This document shows positions 16,300-25,905 of a stretch of DNA of 64,000 nucleotides, in pieces (position 1 is the stretch's first letter; the number at the start of each line of letters is the position of its first letter). The notes under the pieces were generated by a model that worked only from the letters and a program-made list of their open reading frames with translations, did no database searches and was not told the origin of the DNA. Source of the DNA: Cognatiluteimonas sedimenti (GTDB taxonomy: Bacteria > Pseudomonadota > Gammaproteobacteria > Xanthomonadales > Xanthomonadaceae); the NCBI RefSeq assembly GCF_022808325.1, contig NZ_JALGCL010000001.1, positions 167,780 to 231,779 of the forward strand. Reading direction: 5' to 3'. Made by a program: the position numbers and the translations under genes.

Positions 16300-17942
16300 C
16301 TAGCGCAGCAACGCCACCGCCGCATCCAGCACCGTATCGCGCCCGGCGAGGAAGTCGGCGGCTTTCGGTGCCACCACCACCTGCGGCTGCACGCCCACGC
16401 CGACGAACTCGCGGCCGTCCGGGTAACGGTCGCGCTTGGTGCAGATGCGGGCGTTGCCGCCGCCCGGCAAGTCGAACAACAGCGGCTGGCCGGTGCTGCC
16501 GCCGGTGGGTTCGCCGACGATGCGGCCGCGCTGCATGGCGTCGAAGGCGACGACGAAATCTTCCGCGGCCGAATAGGTGCGGGCGCTCGTCAGCACCAGC
16601 ACCGGGCCGGCGTAATGACGTTCTCCATCGGGCTGCATCCGCGAGGCCGCTTCCGCGATGGTGCCTTCCGGACGCCCCCAGGCGCGCCAGGCGGGCACGT
16701 ATTCGCGGGTCTGCCAGCTGGAGCCGGCGAATGGCTTGTCGGTGAGCATCGCCAGCAACTTGTAGCCGTTGCTGCTGTCGCCGCCGCCGTTCTCGCGCAC
16801 GTCGATGACCAGCCCGTCGGCCTTCGCGATCTCGTCGAAGTGTTCGCGGAAGCCGGCCGCGGCGCTGTCGTCGCCGAAATGCAGCACGCGCGCGTAGGCG
16901 ATATTGCCCGGCAGCATCCGCCACTGGAACACGGGACCAGCCCAGACCGCGGCCTCGAAGTCGCGCGCCGGCATGCGCGGCAGCGACAGCTCGCGCGACC
17001 GGCCGGCGGCGTCGCGCACGGTCAGCCGCGCCGGCTGCCCGAGTGGACCGGACAGCAGCGCCCGCTCGTAGGTGCGCGCGGCCAGGTCCTGCGGCGTGGA
17101 AGCCGGCTGGTAGGCGCGATGTGCGCCTGCGCCCAGGCCTGCACGGGCTGGCCTTCGATCGCGGTGATCTCCAGGCCCGGCGCCGCGCCTGATTCGGCCA
17201 GCTTCGGATCCAGCAGCTCGACGATGAACACGCGGCCTTCCACCAGCGCCGTGCGCACGCCGGGCTGCGAGTCGAGCTGGTTGGCGACTTCCACCGGCGG
17301 GCGCACGCTGCTGTGGCCATCGCGCAACTGCGCGACGAAGCGGCGCAGCACCTGGTAGTAGTCGGCGGTGCTGGCGGCGGCGCGCACGTCGGGCAGGGTC
17401 GCAAGGTACAGCGCGTCCCAGTCCAGTTCGGGCACCAGGTCGAAACTGGCGAAGTTGAACCGGGCCTCCGACCACAGTCGCGACAGCCCGGCGACGCGCT
17501 GGTCCTCGCCGAGTTGGGGCTGGTAGGGCGTATCGAACGCGGGGCTGTTCCACATCCGCTGGCGGCGCTGCTCGGCTTTTTCGGTCCGCGCCAGCAACGC
17601 CTCGAAGCGCGGATCCGCGCGCAGGGAGGCCAGGTCGGTGTCCGCACGGATCGCATCCACCCTGGTGTAGCCGGCGGCGGCGGCCTTGGCGAGCAGGTCG
17701 AACGCGGCCTCCTTGCGCCCGGCCAGGGCGGAGGCGCAGGCGGCGTTGTAGTACAGCGCGGGGTCGTCGCCTCCGGCCGCGATGGCGGCGACGAACGCAT
17801 CGGCGCTGGCCGCGTAGTCCTTGGCCTGGTAGGCGGCCGTGGCTTGCTGCGCCAGGGATTGCACGTCGTCCTGGGCCGCGAACGCACGCGCGCAGCAAAG
17901 GGCAAGGGCAAGGGCAAGCGGGAAACGCAGGCGGGATGGCAT
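16300..17942 (-). pseudogene. S41-family peptidase interrupted by a frameshift
   Basis: Residues from the ATG at 17942 give a signal peptide (LALALALCCARAFAAQ), TPR-like helices (about 25-110), and an S41-type N domain with QLRDGHSSVRPP, up to AWAQAHIAP. The frame then continues in the next register from YQPASTPQDLAARTYERA through the protease domain: ENGGGDSSNGYKLLAML and TSARTYSAAEDF, where the Ser is the likely nucleophile, to the stop at 16300. The break is within 17112-17120; adding one C to the GCGCC run there restores an unbroken 547-residue reading. It is either a recent inactivation or a sequencing error. Intact relatives are periplasmic C-terminal-processing-type peptidases. Confidence 0.85.
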
Positions 17943-18142
17943 GGGGTTTCCGGACGGGCTTCGGACAATGGCCGCCGATTCTATGGGCAGGCGCCGAATC
18001 GCGTCACGGGCCAACCGGCATGGCGCAACCGGCATGACGCAACCAGCTTGGGCAAGCCCCGGCCCCGATGACCGCAACCGTTCGGGATCGGCGTTGGCCC
18101 TGCGAAGGCCGCCGCTGGCGCGCCACCCTGGGAGAATCCGGC

Positions 18143-18604
18143 ATGCACGTGCAAAACCGATTGGCTGCGGGAGTGTTGCTGGCCGTACTTGCCCTGGCCG
18201 GCGGGGTGGCGGGTGCGGCGGAGCCGCAGTCGGCCGGCGACTGCTTCCTGGCGGCATTCAAGGCCAGCGATGCCGACGCCGTGGCAGCGTGCTATGCCGA
18301 AGACGGGATCATCTGGTTTCCGGGCGGACCGATGGCCCAGGGCCGCGAGGCGATCCGCGACGGGTTCGCCGGCTTTTTCGCCCACGCGACAGTCAAGGAC
18401 GGCGTCCTCACGCAGCTCGGCCAGACGGCCGCCGGCGACACCCGGACGACCTGGGGCACCTACGCGTTCACCATGGTCGACCCGGACACGCAGGCCGAGA
18501 CGACGGAACGCGGACGCTACGTCGACGTGCAGAAACTGATCGACGGCAAGTGGCTGTACATCGTCGACCATCCCTCCGACGATCCGCCGCCTGCCGCCGA
18601 CTAG
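18143..18604 (+). CDS. Exported NTF2-like (SnoaL/DUF4440-type) protein
   Basis: A 153-residue protein with a signal peptide (RLAAGVLLAVLALAGGVAGAA, cleaved near residue 26). The rest is one NTF2-like cone domain: FLAAFKASDADAVAACYAEDGIIWFPGGPMAQGREAIRDGFAGFF, then THE C-terminal strand pattern WLYIVDHPSDDPPP. Such domains bind small ligands or form subunits of enzymes; no catalytic dyad is clear. GGGAG lies nine bases before the ATG. It is divergent from the damaged peptidase gene and not obviously linked to a neighbour. Confidence 0.8.
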   Translation: MHVQNRLAAGVLLAVLALAGGVAGAAEPQSAGDCFLAAFKASDADAVAACYAEDGIIWFPGGPMAQGREAIRDGFAGFFAHATVKDGVLTQLGQTAAGDTRTTWGTYAFTMVDPDTQAETTERGRYVDVQKLIDGKWLYIVDHPSDDPPPAAD

Positions 18605-18844
18605 GCGAGCGGGACGCTGCGTCGGCTGGCGGGCTCGTTCGAGGCGCAGGATTGCACATCCGCGCACGCCGGCGTGGGCTCGGCTTGCGGCGCGATCTGC
18701 CGGCATCGCCTCGGTGATCCCAGGCGCGCGCAGGACATCCGGATCGGCGCATTGCAGCGGTGGCGTGTCGTGATGAAGCCACCAGATCGACTTGTCGTAG
18801 GCTTGGTCGATGAAGTCCACGCCTTTGCCCGGCGCCGCTCGCGC

Positions 18845-20146
18845 ATGAGCGGCGTGTTCCATTCCCTCCGGAGCTACAACTACCGCTTGTGGGCCGGCGG
18901 CGCGCTGGTGTCCAACGTCGGCACCTGGATGCAGCGCATCGGCCAGGACTGGCTGGTGTTGACGGTGCTCACCGACCACAACGCCACCGCGGTGGGGACG
19001 GTGATGGCGCTGCAGTTCGGGCCGCCGCTGCTGTTGCTGCCCTTGACCGGCTTCGCCGCCGACCACCTGGACCGCCGCAAGCTGCTGTTGTGCACGCAGG
19101 GTGCCGCCGGGCTGCTGGCGCTGGGGCTGGGCCTGCTTACCGTCAGCGGCTCGGTGCAGCTCTGGCACGTGCACGGCTTCGCGTTGTTGCTGGGCTGCGT
19201 GACCGCGTTCGACGCGCCGGCACGGCAGGCGTTCGTGTCGGACCTAGTCGATGACGCCAGCCTTGCCAATGCGGTCGCCCTCAACTCGACCTCCTTCAAC
19301 GCCGCGCGCATGCTCGGCCCCGCGGTGGCGGGCGCGTTGATTGCGGCGATCGGCGAGGGCTGGCTGTTCCTGGTCAACGCCGGGTCGTACGCCGCGGTAC
19401 TGGCCTCGTTGCTGTGCCTGCGATTGGGCGAGTTGCACACGGAAGCGCCACCCGAACGTGCCCGCGGCAGCCTGCTGGCCGGGTTCCGCTACGCGTGGGA
19501 CCGTCCGGACCTGATGGCGGTGCTGGTGATGCTGGCGCTGATCGGCACGTTCGGTTTCAACTTCGCGATTTTCATCTCGACGATGTCGGTCACCGTGTTC
19601 GACGGCGACGCCAGCCAGTACGGGCTGCTGACCTCGGCGATGGCGGTGGGCACGATGAGCGGGGCGCTGCTGTCGGCGCGCCGGCCGTTCCCCGGAATGG
19701 TCCTGATGGGTGGCGCAGCGGCGGCCTTCGGCATCAGCCTGGCCGTGGCAGCGGTGATGCCGACCCCGTGGTCGTTCGCGGCGGCGCTGTTCGTCGTCGG
19801 CCTGGCCGCGCTGACCTTCATGACCGCCAGCAACTCGATGATGCAGCTCACCACCGAGCGCGGCATGCGCGGCCGGGTGCTGGCGTTGCGCATCGCGGTG
19901 GTGATGGGCGGCACGCCGATTGGCGCGCCGCTGGTGGGCTGGGTGGTCGACCGCTTCGGCGCGCGCTGGGCACTTGGGGTGGGTGCGCTCTCCGGCCTGG
20001 CGGCCGCCGCGGTGGCGGTCGCCTACCTGGTCAGGCATCGGGAGCTGCGCCTGCGCCGGCATCGCGGGCGCCTGCGCCTGGCCATCCGTCCCGCGGCCGG
20101 GGATGCGATTGCCGCCAGCATGGCGGCCGGGGAACGCGTGACGTGA
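18845..20146 (+). CDS. MFS exporter (EntS/DHA3-like)
   Basis: A 433-residue major facilitator protein with about eleven or twelve helices. It begins FHSLRSYNYRLWAGGALVSNVGTWMQRIGQDWLVL, the start of the MFS_3/EntS group, with the A-loop motif GFAADHLDRRKLLL between helices 2 and 3 and TERGMRGRVLALRIAV between helices 10 and 11. The C terminus is basic (RHRELRLRRHRGRLRL). Relatives export enterobactin, macrolides or other drugs; the substrate here is unknown. I start at the ATG at 18845 because the upstream frame lacks membrane or coding character. Confidence 0.88.
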   Translation: MSGVFHSLRSYNYRLWAGGALVSNVGTWMQRIGQDWLVLTVLTDHNATAVGTVMALQFGPPLLLLPLTGFAADHLDRRKLLLCTQGAAGLLALGLGLLTVSGSVQLWHVHGFALLLGCVTAFDAPARQAFVSDLVDDASLANAVALNSTSFNAARMLGPAVAGALIAAIGEGWLFLVNAGSYAAVLASLLCLRLGELHTEAPPERARGSLLAGFRYAWDRPDLMAVLVMLALIGTFGFNFAIFISTMSVTVFDGDASQYGLLTSAMAVGTMSGALLSARRPFPGMVLMGGAAAAFGISLAVAAVMPTPWSFAAALFVVGLAALTFMTASNSMMQLTTERGMRGRVLALRIAVVMGGTPIGAPLVGWVVDRFGARWALGVGALSGLAAAAVAVAYLVRHRELRLRRHRGRLRLAIRPAAGDAIAASMAAGERVT

Positions 20147-20173
20147 GGTGCGCGGGGTTCCGGCCGCATGCCC

Positions 20174-20653
20174 TCAACCGCGGACCGCGGCTTCGATCGC
20201 GCCGACGTCGATCTTCTGCATCGTCAGCATGGCCTCGAATGCGCGCCTGGCCGCGGCGCGGTCCTTGCCGGTGAATGCCTCGGTGAGCACGCGCGGCGTG
20301 ATCTGCCAGGACACGCCCCACCTGTCCTTGCACCAGCCACAGTCGCTTTCCTGGCCGCCGTTGCCGACGATCGCGTTCCAGTAACGGTCGGTTTCGGCCT
20401 GGTCGTCGGTCGCGACCTGGAACGAGAATGCTTCATCCTGCTTGAACACCGGACCGCCGTTCAGGCCGATGCAGGGAATGCCCATCACGGTGAACTCGAC
20501 GGTCAGCACGTCGCCCTGCTTGCCCCCGGGGAAATCGCCGGGCGCGCGGTGGACGGCTCCGACCGTGGTGTCCGGGAAGATGCTGGCGTAGAAGGTCGCG
20601 GCCTCGAGCGCGTCGTGGTCGTACCACAGGCAGATCGTGTTCTTCGGGATCAT
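20174..20653 (-). CDS. VOC-family protein (PhnB/3-demethylubiquinone methyltransferase-like)
   Basis: A 159-residue cytoplasmic protein of the glyoxalase/VOC fold. It contains NTICLWYDHDALEAATFYASIFPDT, GDVLTVEFTVMGIPCIGLNGGP and DRYWNAIVGNGGQESDCGWCKDRWGVSWQITP, the exact pattern of the PhnB-like group annotated as 3-demethylubiquinone-9 3-methyltransferase. No SAM-binding motif is present, so methyltransferase activity is unlikely. It faces the MFS gene tail to tail. Enzymatic role unknown. Confidence 0.88.
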   Translation of the reverse strand: MIPKNTICLWYDHDALEAATFYASIFPDTTVGAVHRAPGDFPGGKQGDVLTVEFTVMGIPCIGLNGGPVFKQDEAFSFQVATDDQAETDRYWNAIVGNGGQESDCGWCKDRWGVSWQITPRVLTEAFTGKDRAAARRAFEAMLTMQKIDVGAIEAAVRG

Positions 20654-20672
20654 CTGTTGTCTCCTTTACAGG

Positions 20673-21338
20673 TCAGGGTCGGGCGGGCGGGGTGCGTCCC
20701 ATTCTTCCGCGACGAACATCGGGGCGGAAGCTCGACAACCGGCGGCCTCCATCCTCCGCCTGGCTGAGCGGTTCGCCGGCTCGGCGGATGATGAACCGGC
20801 ATTCCCCAGTTCTGGCCTCAGCCGCGGTTGCCTGCCGTTGCCGCGGGCGTGGTCCCTCGCGGCTTGCGGTGCATGACCGTAGCCTGCCTGCGGTCGCCCC
20901 CGCGTTGCGCTGCACGGCGAGCGGGTTGCGGATCGACGCGAAGTAGCCGCCGATGAAGCTCATCCAGATCACGACCAGCGCTGGGAACCGCAGTGCTTCC
21001 ATCAGCCAGGCGTGCCGGGTGGCGCCGCTGTCGGCCAACTCCCACGTCACCAGCGCGGCGTAGCCCGCCGCGATGCAGATGGTCAGGGCCAGGTAGCGGC
21101 GGGTGTCGAGCCCGAGCAGGCCGAAGAAGATCGCCACGAACAGCAGCAGCACGCTGCGGGCATCGCCCTGGAAGTGGTGGATCATGCCCAGCGCCAGCGC
21201 GGTCGCGGCCACCAGTTGCGGAACCAGCAGGCTGGGGTCGGCGAAGAATTGTCCCGGGTACTCTGCAGCACGACGCTCGCAGCCGGCCGGACGGTCGGGC
21301 ATCTGCCTGCAGGAGTCCAACGCGGCAACCCAGTGCAT
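20673..21338 (-). pseudogene. Decayed membrane diguanylate cyclase, GGDEF part lost
   Basis: The frame from about 21290 to 20880 encodes a hydrophobic block of five or six helices (FADPSLLVPQLVAATAL, SVLLLFVAIFFGLLGLDTRR, ALTICIAAGYAAL, FPALVVIWMSFIGGYFASIR) that parallels the membrane part of the intact cyclase immediately upstream: both have F-x-DP before helix 2, equal loop lengths, and a charged coil after the last helix. After SIRNPLAVQRN the sequence turns into Arg-rich non-coding-like frames with no GGDEF domain. The N terminus is also degraded. It is probably a relic of a tandem duplication. Confidence 0.55.
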
Positions 21339-21351
21339 CCGGATGCCGGGG

Positions 21352-22449
21352 TCAGGCTGGCGTGCGATCCAGCGACGATTCGATCCGGTCGCGCCCGGCA
21401 TGCTTGGCCAGGTACAGGCTGTCGTCGGCGCGCGCGAGCAGCGCTTCGACCGGCTCGGCGTCGCGATATGCGGCCAGTCCGGCCGAGAAGGTGATCGTGA
21501 GGCCGGGCAGCAGGGCTTCGCGAATGGCGGACTGCATGCGCGAAAGCACCGGCTTCGCCGAGGCGAGCGTGGCGCCAGGCAACACAAGCAGGAATTCCTC
21601 ACCGCCCCAGCGCCCCAACACGTCGCCTTCGCGCAGGGTGCGTGACGCCACCTCCGCGAAGCGCTGCAGGACCGCGTCCCCGGCGGCGTGCCCCTGGGTG
21701 TCGTTGACCTGCTTGAAATGCTCCAGGTCCACCATCGCCACGCAGAACGGCAGCATCCCGCGCCGCGCGTGGATCGCGCTGCGGGCCAGGGTGTCCATCA
21801 TCGCGCGACGATTGGGGAGACCGGTCAGTTCATCGCGCACCGCCATCCGTTCGACGTCCGCAAGGACCTTCGCGAGCGCGGCGCGCTGGTCCCGCAGTTT
21901 GGAGCGCAGTTCGGAAAGGCGCGCCGCAACCAGTGCCAGTGCCGGCAGCACGACCAGGATCATCAGCAGGTTGTTGATGTCCACTTGCAACGGCCTGACG
22001 GCCTCCGCGACCGGGAGCCAGTGCGGAAAGACCTGGCGGATGGCGACCGCTCCCACCAGGCAAGCCACGGCGAACAGCGTGAGCCAGGCGATCTGCCTGT
22101 ACCGCATCGAGTAGGCCGCGAAGGCGAAGATCACCATCAGCGGGAACAGTGCCGAGGTGCGCATGGGGCCGCAGATCACATAGCCCCAGTTCACCGCGAT
22201 CACGCCCATCGACAGCTGCCACATGGTCATGGCGGGATCGGTGAAACGCTCGCTCCACCCGCTGCGCAACGCACAGTAGCCGGCGACCACGACCAGTCCG
22301 ACGAAGCCCGACCATGCGGCGACTGCGCTCGCGCTGATCCACCCCTGGCGGGCGCCAGCCAGCAGCAGCAGGGCGATGCCCAGGTACACCAGGCCGGCGA
22401 TGAGCCAGTGCACGAGGCGCAAGCGACGCTGCGGAGACCGGCTGCACAA
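21352..22449 (-). CDS. Membrane-bound diguanylate cyclase
   Basis: A 365-residue protein with about six membrane helices (residues 12-185) followed by a charged coil and a GGDEF domain: MAVRDELTGLPNRRAMMD, VDLEHFKQVNDTQGHAAGD, and an active GGEEF in GRWGGEEFLL. A possible product-inhibition RxxD is not clearly visible. It should synthesise cyclic di-GMP in response to a membrane signal. The first in-frame start is TTG at 22449 with a weak ribosome site; a GTG at 22413 is an alternative. A degraded paralogue follows 14 bases downstream. Confidence 0.88.
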   Translation of the reverse strand: MCSRSPQRRLRLVHWLIAGLVYLGIALLLLAGARQGWISASAVAAWSGFVGLVVVAGYCALRSGWSERFTDPAMTMWQLSMGVIAVNWGYVICGPMRTSALFPLMVIFAFAAYSMRYRQIAWLTLFAVACLVGAVAIRQVFPHWLPVAEAVRPLQVDINNLLMILVVLPALALVAARLSELRSKLRDQRAALAKVLADVERMAVRDELTGLPNRRAMMDTLARSAIHARRGMLPFCVAMVDLEHFKQVNDTQGHAAGDAVLQRFAEVASRTLREGDVLGRWGGEEFLLVLPGATLASAKPVLSRMQSAIREALLPGLTITFSAGLAAYRDAEPVEALLARADDSLYLAKHAGRDRIESSLDRTPA

Positions 22450-22622
22450 CAGTCCCGCAGTGGCGTGGCGCGGAGGGATGGCGGCTCCCGGCCCGAAGCG
22501 GGCGTCCCCATCAGTGGCTGTCTGCCAGGTATCCCATGAGCGGTCAATTTACACGAGGCAGCCGGGTCGTTCCGTATACGCCGGACTTGCGAGCGCTTGC
22601 ATGTCAACGGCGGATGAAGGGT

Positions 22623-23105
22623 TCAGCCCAGATCCACTTCGCCAGCCTTGTCCCGATGGCTTTCCTTGGGGTCGCGACCGAGCAGCAGCTTGATGCCGGC
22701 AAGCATGCTGTTCTCATTGAGCCAGACGTGCGCGTCGGCGACATCCATGCGCAACAGGCGCAGCTTGGGATCGTCCTTGCCCTCGAACCAGGCGGCGATG
22801 AATGGATTCCAAAGGCGGTCGACGGCCGCGCGGTCCTTGTCGGCCACGAGCGCGCCGGTGATCGTGGCGAACAGCGCATGGTCCCTTGCCGCAAAGGTGG
22901 CCACTGCGTCCAGCGGCGCGTGTGACCCTTCGAGTACTTCGCCAACGTCGGTGTCCGCGGCGGTGAAGAACCAGAGCGGCGCGTGATCGTCCTCGGCGAT
23001 GGCCGTCATCGGCCGCGGAACGACTCCCGCGGCTCCCAGCAACAGGGTGCGGTCATCGTTGAGGTGCTTCCAGAACCGGGCTTCGAGGTCCTCGCGGTTG
23101 GGCAT
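22623..23105 (-). CDS. Pyridoxamine 5-phosphate oxidase-like stress protein
   Basis: A 160-residue split-barrel flavin-binding protein. The pattern LEARFWKHLNDDRTLLLGAAG, RPMTAIAEDDHAPLWFFTAADTD and HALFATITGALVADKDRAAVDRLWNPFIAAWF matches the general stress protein 26 group of the PNPOx family, which bind FMN or F420-like cofactors. It is probably cytoplasmic. No partner gene is adjacent; the gene shares a 142-base spacer with the divergent GGDEF-EAL gene. Confidence 0.87.
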   Translation of the reverse strand: MPNREDLEARFWKHLNDDRTLLLGAAGVVPRPMTAIAEDDHAPLWFFTAADTDVGEVLEGSHAPLDAVATFAARDHALFATITGALVADKDRAAVDRLWNPFIAAWFEGKDDPKLRLLRMDVADAHVWLNENSMLAGIKLLLGRDPKESHRDKAGEVDLG

Positions 23106-23247
23106 GGCAGTGGCGCAGTTGATTCGGAACCTTGTTCTAGCGCCGGGCCGGTGAGCGCCCGGTGAGCCAGCGTGCCGCGCTTGTGCCATGCTCCGGCGCG
23201 GGGCGGCGGTTCATCGCCATCCGCAATGAAACCTTTCGGAGCCGTTG

Positions 23248-25845
23248 ATGCGGGCGCAAGCAGTCTGGATCACCGCCCTCGCGGCGCTGCTGGCCACGGC
23301 GGCCGCGGCCCTGCCGGGCTGCGGCAACGATGCGGCGCGGGCCGGCCACGGACCGGTGCTGCGGGTCGGCGTATACGAGAACCCGCCCAAGATCTACACC
23401 GATGGGCAAGGCCGGCCCGCGGGCCTGTTCGTCGAACTGCTCGACGCGATAGCCCGCGAAGAGGGCTGGCAGCTCGCGTACCGGCAATGCGAGTGGAACG
23501 ACTGCCTGCACCAGCTGCAGGCGGGGCAGCTGGACCTGATGCCGGACGTGGCGTACTCGGCCGAGCGCAGCCGGCAATTCGATTTCCATGCCATCCCCGT
23601 CACCTATTCGTGGTCGCAGGTGTTCGCGCACAGCGGCATAGAGCTGCAGGGGATGGCGGACCTGTCGCGGCTGCGCGTGGCGCTCCTGCAAGGCAGCGTG
23701 CAGGAGCAAGAACTCCACGACGTGCTCGCCGGACTGCAGGTGCCGTGGACGCCGGTGGAAACCGCCACCTACGCGGCCGCGTTCGACGCGGTACGCACCG
23801 GCAAGGCGGATGTCGCGGTCGCCAACAGCTTCTTCGGACGGCGTTCGGCGCGGGCCTACGGGCTGGTGGAGACGCCGGTGGTGTTCAGTCCGGCGACGCT
23901 CTACTACGCCACGCCCAAGGGCACGCACGCGCGCGAACTGGCGCGGATCGATGCCTGGATCGCACGCTGGCACGACGATTCACGCTCGGTCTACTTCAAG
24001 GCGATGGGTCGCGCGCTGGCACCGATCCCCACGACCGTCGTGCCGCAATGGCTCGGGCCGGCGCTGGTCGCTGTCGCCGGGCTGTTCCTGGCGTTGATCG
24101 GATTCGCGATCGCGCTGCGCTGGCGCGTGCGACTGGCGTCATCGGAGGCGGAAGGCGCGCGCGCGCGCCTGGAGCAGGTGCTGGATGCCAGTCCGGTCGT
24201 CCTGTTCCTGGCGCAGCAACAGGGCGAGCGCCTGGTGGCCCAGTGGGTGAGTTCCAACACCGAGCGGCTGTACGGGTTCCAGGCGCGGGACATGATGCAG
24301 CCGGGTTGGTGGGCCAGCCGCGTGCATCCCGACGACCTGCCGACGCTGGAGCCGGCGGCCAACCACCTGCGCCACCACGCTTCGCTCACGCGCGAGTACC
24401 GGCTGGTCGATGGTCGCGGCACGACCCGTTACATCCACGAGGAAGTGAACGCCATCCCGGGAGCGGCAGGCGAACCGTTGCGCGCGATCGTCACGTGGTC
24501 CGACCTGTCCGAAGCCAGGGCGCACGCGGCCGAGCTGACGTTCGTTGCCCACCATGATGCCCTGACCGGTCTGCCCAACCGGCGCCTGTTGCAGATGTAC
24601 CTGGGCGACGTGGTCGCAGCAGGAGCACCTGCCGCGGTGCTGGTGGTGGACCTGGATCGCCTGCGCGGCATCAACGACACCCTCGGCCACACGGTCGGCG
24701 ACCAGGCCTTGCGGGCCGCGGCCCAGCGCCTGCAGAGCGTGCTCCCCGCCGGCAACTTCCTGGCACGGCTCGGCGGCGACGAGTTCACGATGGTGCTGCG
24801 GGGGACGGCGCACGGCGCCGCGATCGATGCCCTGGCGCAGGAGGTCCTGGATGCCTTCGCCCGGCCATTGCTGGGGCCCGAGCATCCGGCGGTGATCACC
24901 GCCAGCGTCGGCATCGCCTTGTTCCCGCGCGATGGCGCCGACGCCGACGCCCTGCTCAAGCACGCGGAACTTGCGCTGTACGAAGCCAAGCGCAAGGGTC
25001 CCGGCCGGCGCCAGGTGTTCGAGTCGGCATTGTCGGCCGACGCCGCGCAGCGCCTTGCGGTGGAAAGCGGCCTGCGCGTGGCGATGGCGCAGCGACAGTT
25101 CCGCCTGCATTACCAGCCGCAGCTGGACCTGCGCGACGGCAGCCTGATCGGCGTCGAGGCGCTGGTGCGCTGGCAGCATCCCGAGTGGGGCCTGGTGCCG
25201 CCCGGCCAGTTCATCCCGATCGCCGAGGAAACCGGGTTGATCGACGAAATCGGCCTGTGGGTGCTGATGGAAGCCTGCCGCCAGCTGCACGCGTGGGATG
25301 CCCAGGGCCTGCGCATCCCCGGCGTGGCCGTGAACTGCTCGGTGCAGCAGCTCGACGCCGACCGCCTGCCGGCGCAGGTCGCCGCGGTGCTGGCGGCCAC
25401 CGGCGTCGCCGCCGAGCGGCTCGAGTTGGAGATCACCGAGTCGATGCTGATGCGCGACCCGGAGCGCGCGATCGCCGTGCTCGCGGCGCTGAAGGCGCAG
25501 GGCGTATGCCTGTCGATCGACGACTTCGGCACCGGGCATTCCAGCCTGGCCTACCTCAAGCATTGCCCGGTCACGCGCCTGAAGATCGACCGCAGCTTCG
25601 TCAGCGGCATCGGCAACGACGCCAACGACGAGGAAATCTGCCGCACGGTCATCGCCCTGGCGCGCAACCTGCATCTGCAGACCGTGGCCGAGGGCGTCGA
25701 ACACTCGCACGAGGCCAGTTTCCTGCGCGCCGAAGGCTGCGACCTGGCCCAGGGTTTCCATTATTCGCGGCCATTGCCGCCGGATGCACTGGAAGCCTGG
25801 CTGGCCGCGCGCCAGGCCGGGGTCGTCCCGGACAGTGTCGCCTGA
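23248..25845 (+). CDS. Periplasmic-binding / PAS / GGDEF / EAL membrane signalling protein
   Basis: An 865-residue protein. After a signal segment ending near GCGN it has a solute-binding (SBP_bac_3) domain (about residues 38-255: LRVGVYENPPKIYTDGQGRPAG), one membrane helix (about 268-290), a PAS domain (about 305-425), a GGDEF domain with the intact signature LGGDEF, and an EAL domain with GVEALVRW, LEITESM, DDFGTGHSSLAYL and KIDRSFV. Both catalytic motifs look active, so it could make or break cyclic di-GMP according to a bound periplasmic ligand, likely an amino acid or similar. Residue C26 could be a lipobox cysteine, but the downstream helix makes lipidation uncertain. Confidence 0.93.
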   Translation: MRAQAVWITALAALLATAAAALPGCGNDAARAGHGPVLRVGVYENPPKIYTDGQGRPAGLFVELLDAIAREEGWQLAYRQCEWNDCLHQLQAGQLDLMPDVAYSAERSRQFDFHAIPVTYSWSQVFAHSGIELQGMADLSRLRVALLQGSVQEQELHDVLAGLQVPWTPVETATYAAAFDAVRTGKADVAVANSFFGRRSARAYGLVETPVVFSPATLYYATPKGTHARELARIDAWIARWHDDSRSVYFKAMGRALAPIPTTVVPQWLGPALVAVAGLFLALIGFAIALRWRVRLASSEAEGARARLEQVLDASPVVLFLAQQQGERLVAQWVSSNTERLYGFQARDMMQPGWWASRVHPDDLPTLEPAANHLRHHASLTREYRLVDGRGTTRYIHEEVNAIPGAAGEPLRAIVTWSDLSEARAHAAELTFVAHHDALTGLPNRRLLQMYLGDVVAAGAPAAVLVVDLDRLRGINDTLGHTVGDQALRAAAQRLQSVLPAGNFLARLGGDEFTMVLRGTAHGAAIDALAQEVLDAFARPLLGPEHPAVITASVGIALFPRDGADADALLKHAELALYEAKRKGPGRRQVFESALSADAAQRLAVESGLRVAMAQRQFRLHYQPQLDLRDGSLIGVEALVRWQHPEWGLVPPGQFIPIAEETGLIDEIGLWVLMEACRQLHAWDAQGLRIPGVAVNCSVQQLDADRLPAQVAAVLAATGVAAERLELEITESMLMRDPERAIAVLAALKAQGVCLSIDDFGTGHSSLAYLKHCPVTRLKIDRSFVSGIGNDANDEEICRTVIALARNLHLQTVAEGVEHSHEASFLRAEGCDLAQGFHYSRPLPPDALEAWLAARQAGVVPDSVA

Positions 25846-25905
25846 CGCGGGGAACGGTGGCCGGCGTCGGCGTTTTTCACCGGATCCACCGATCCGCGCG
25901 CACGC

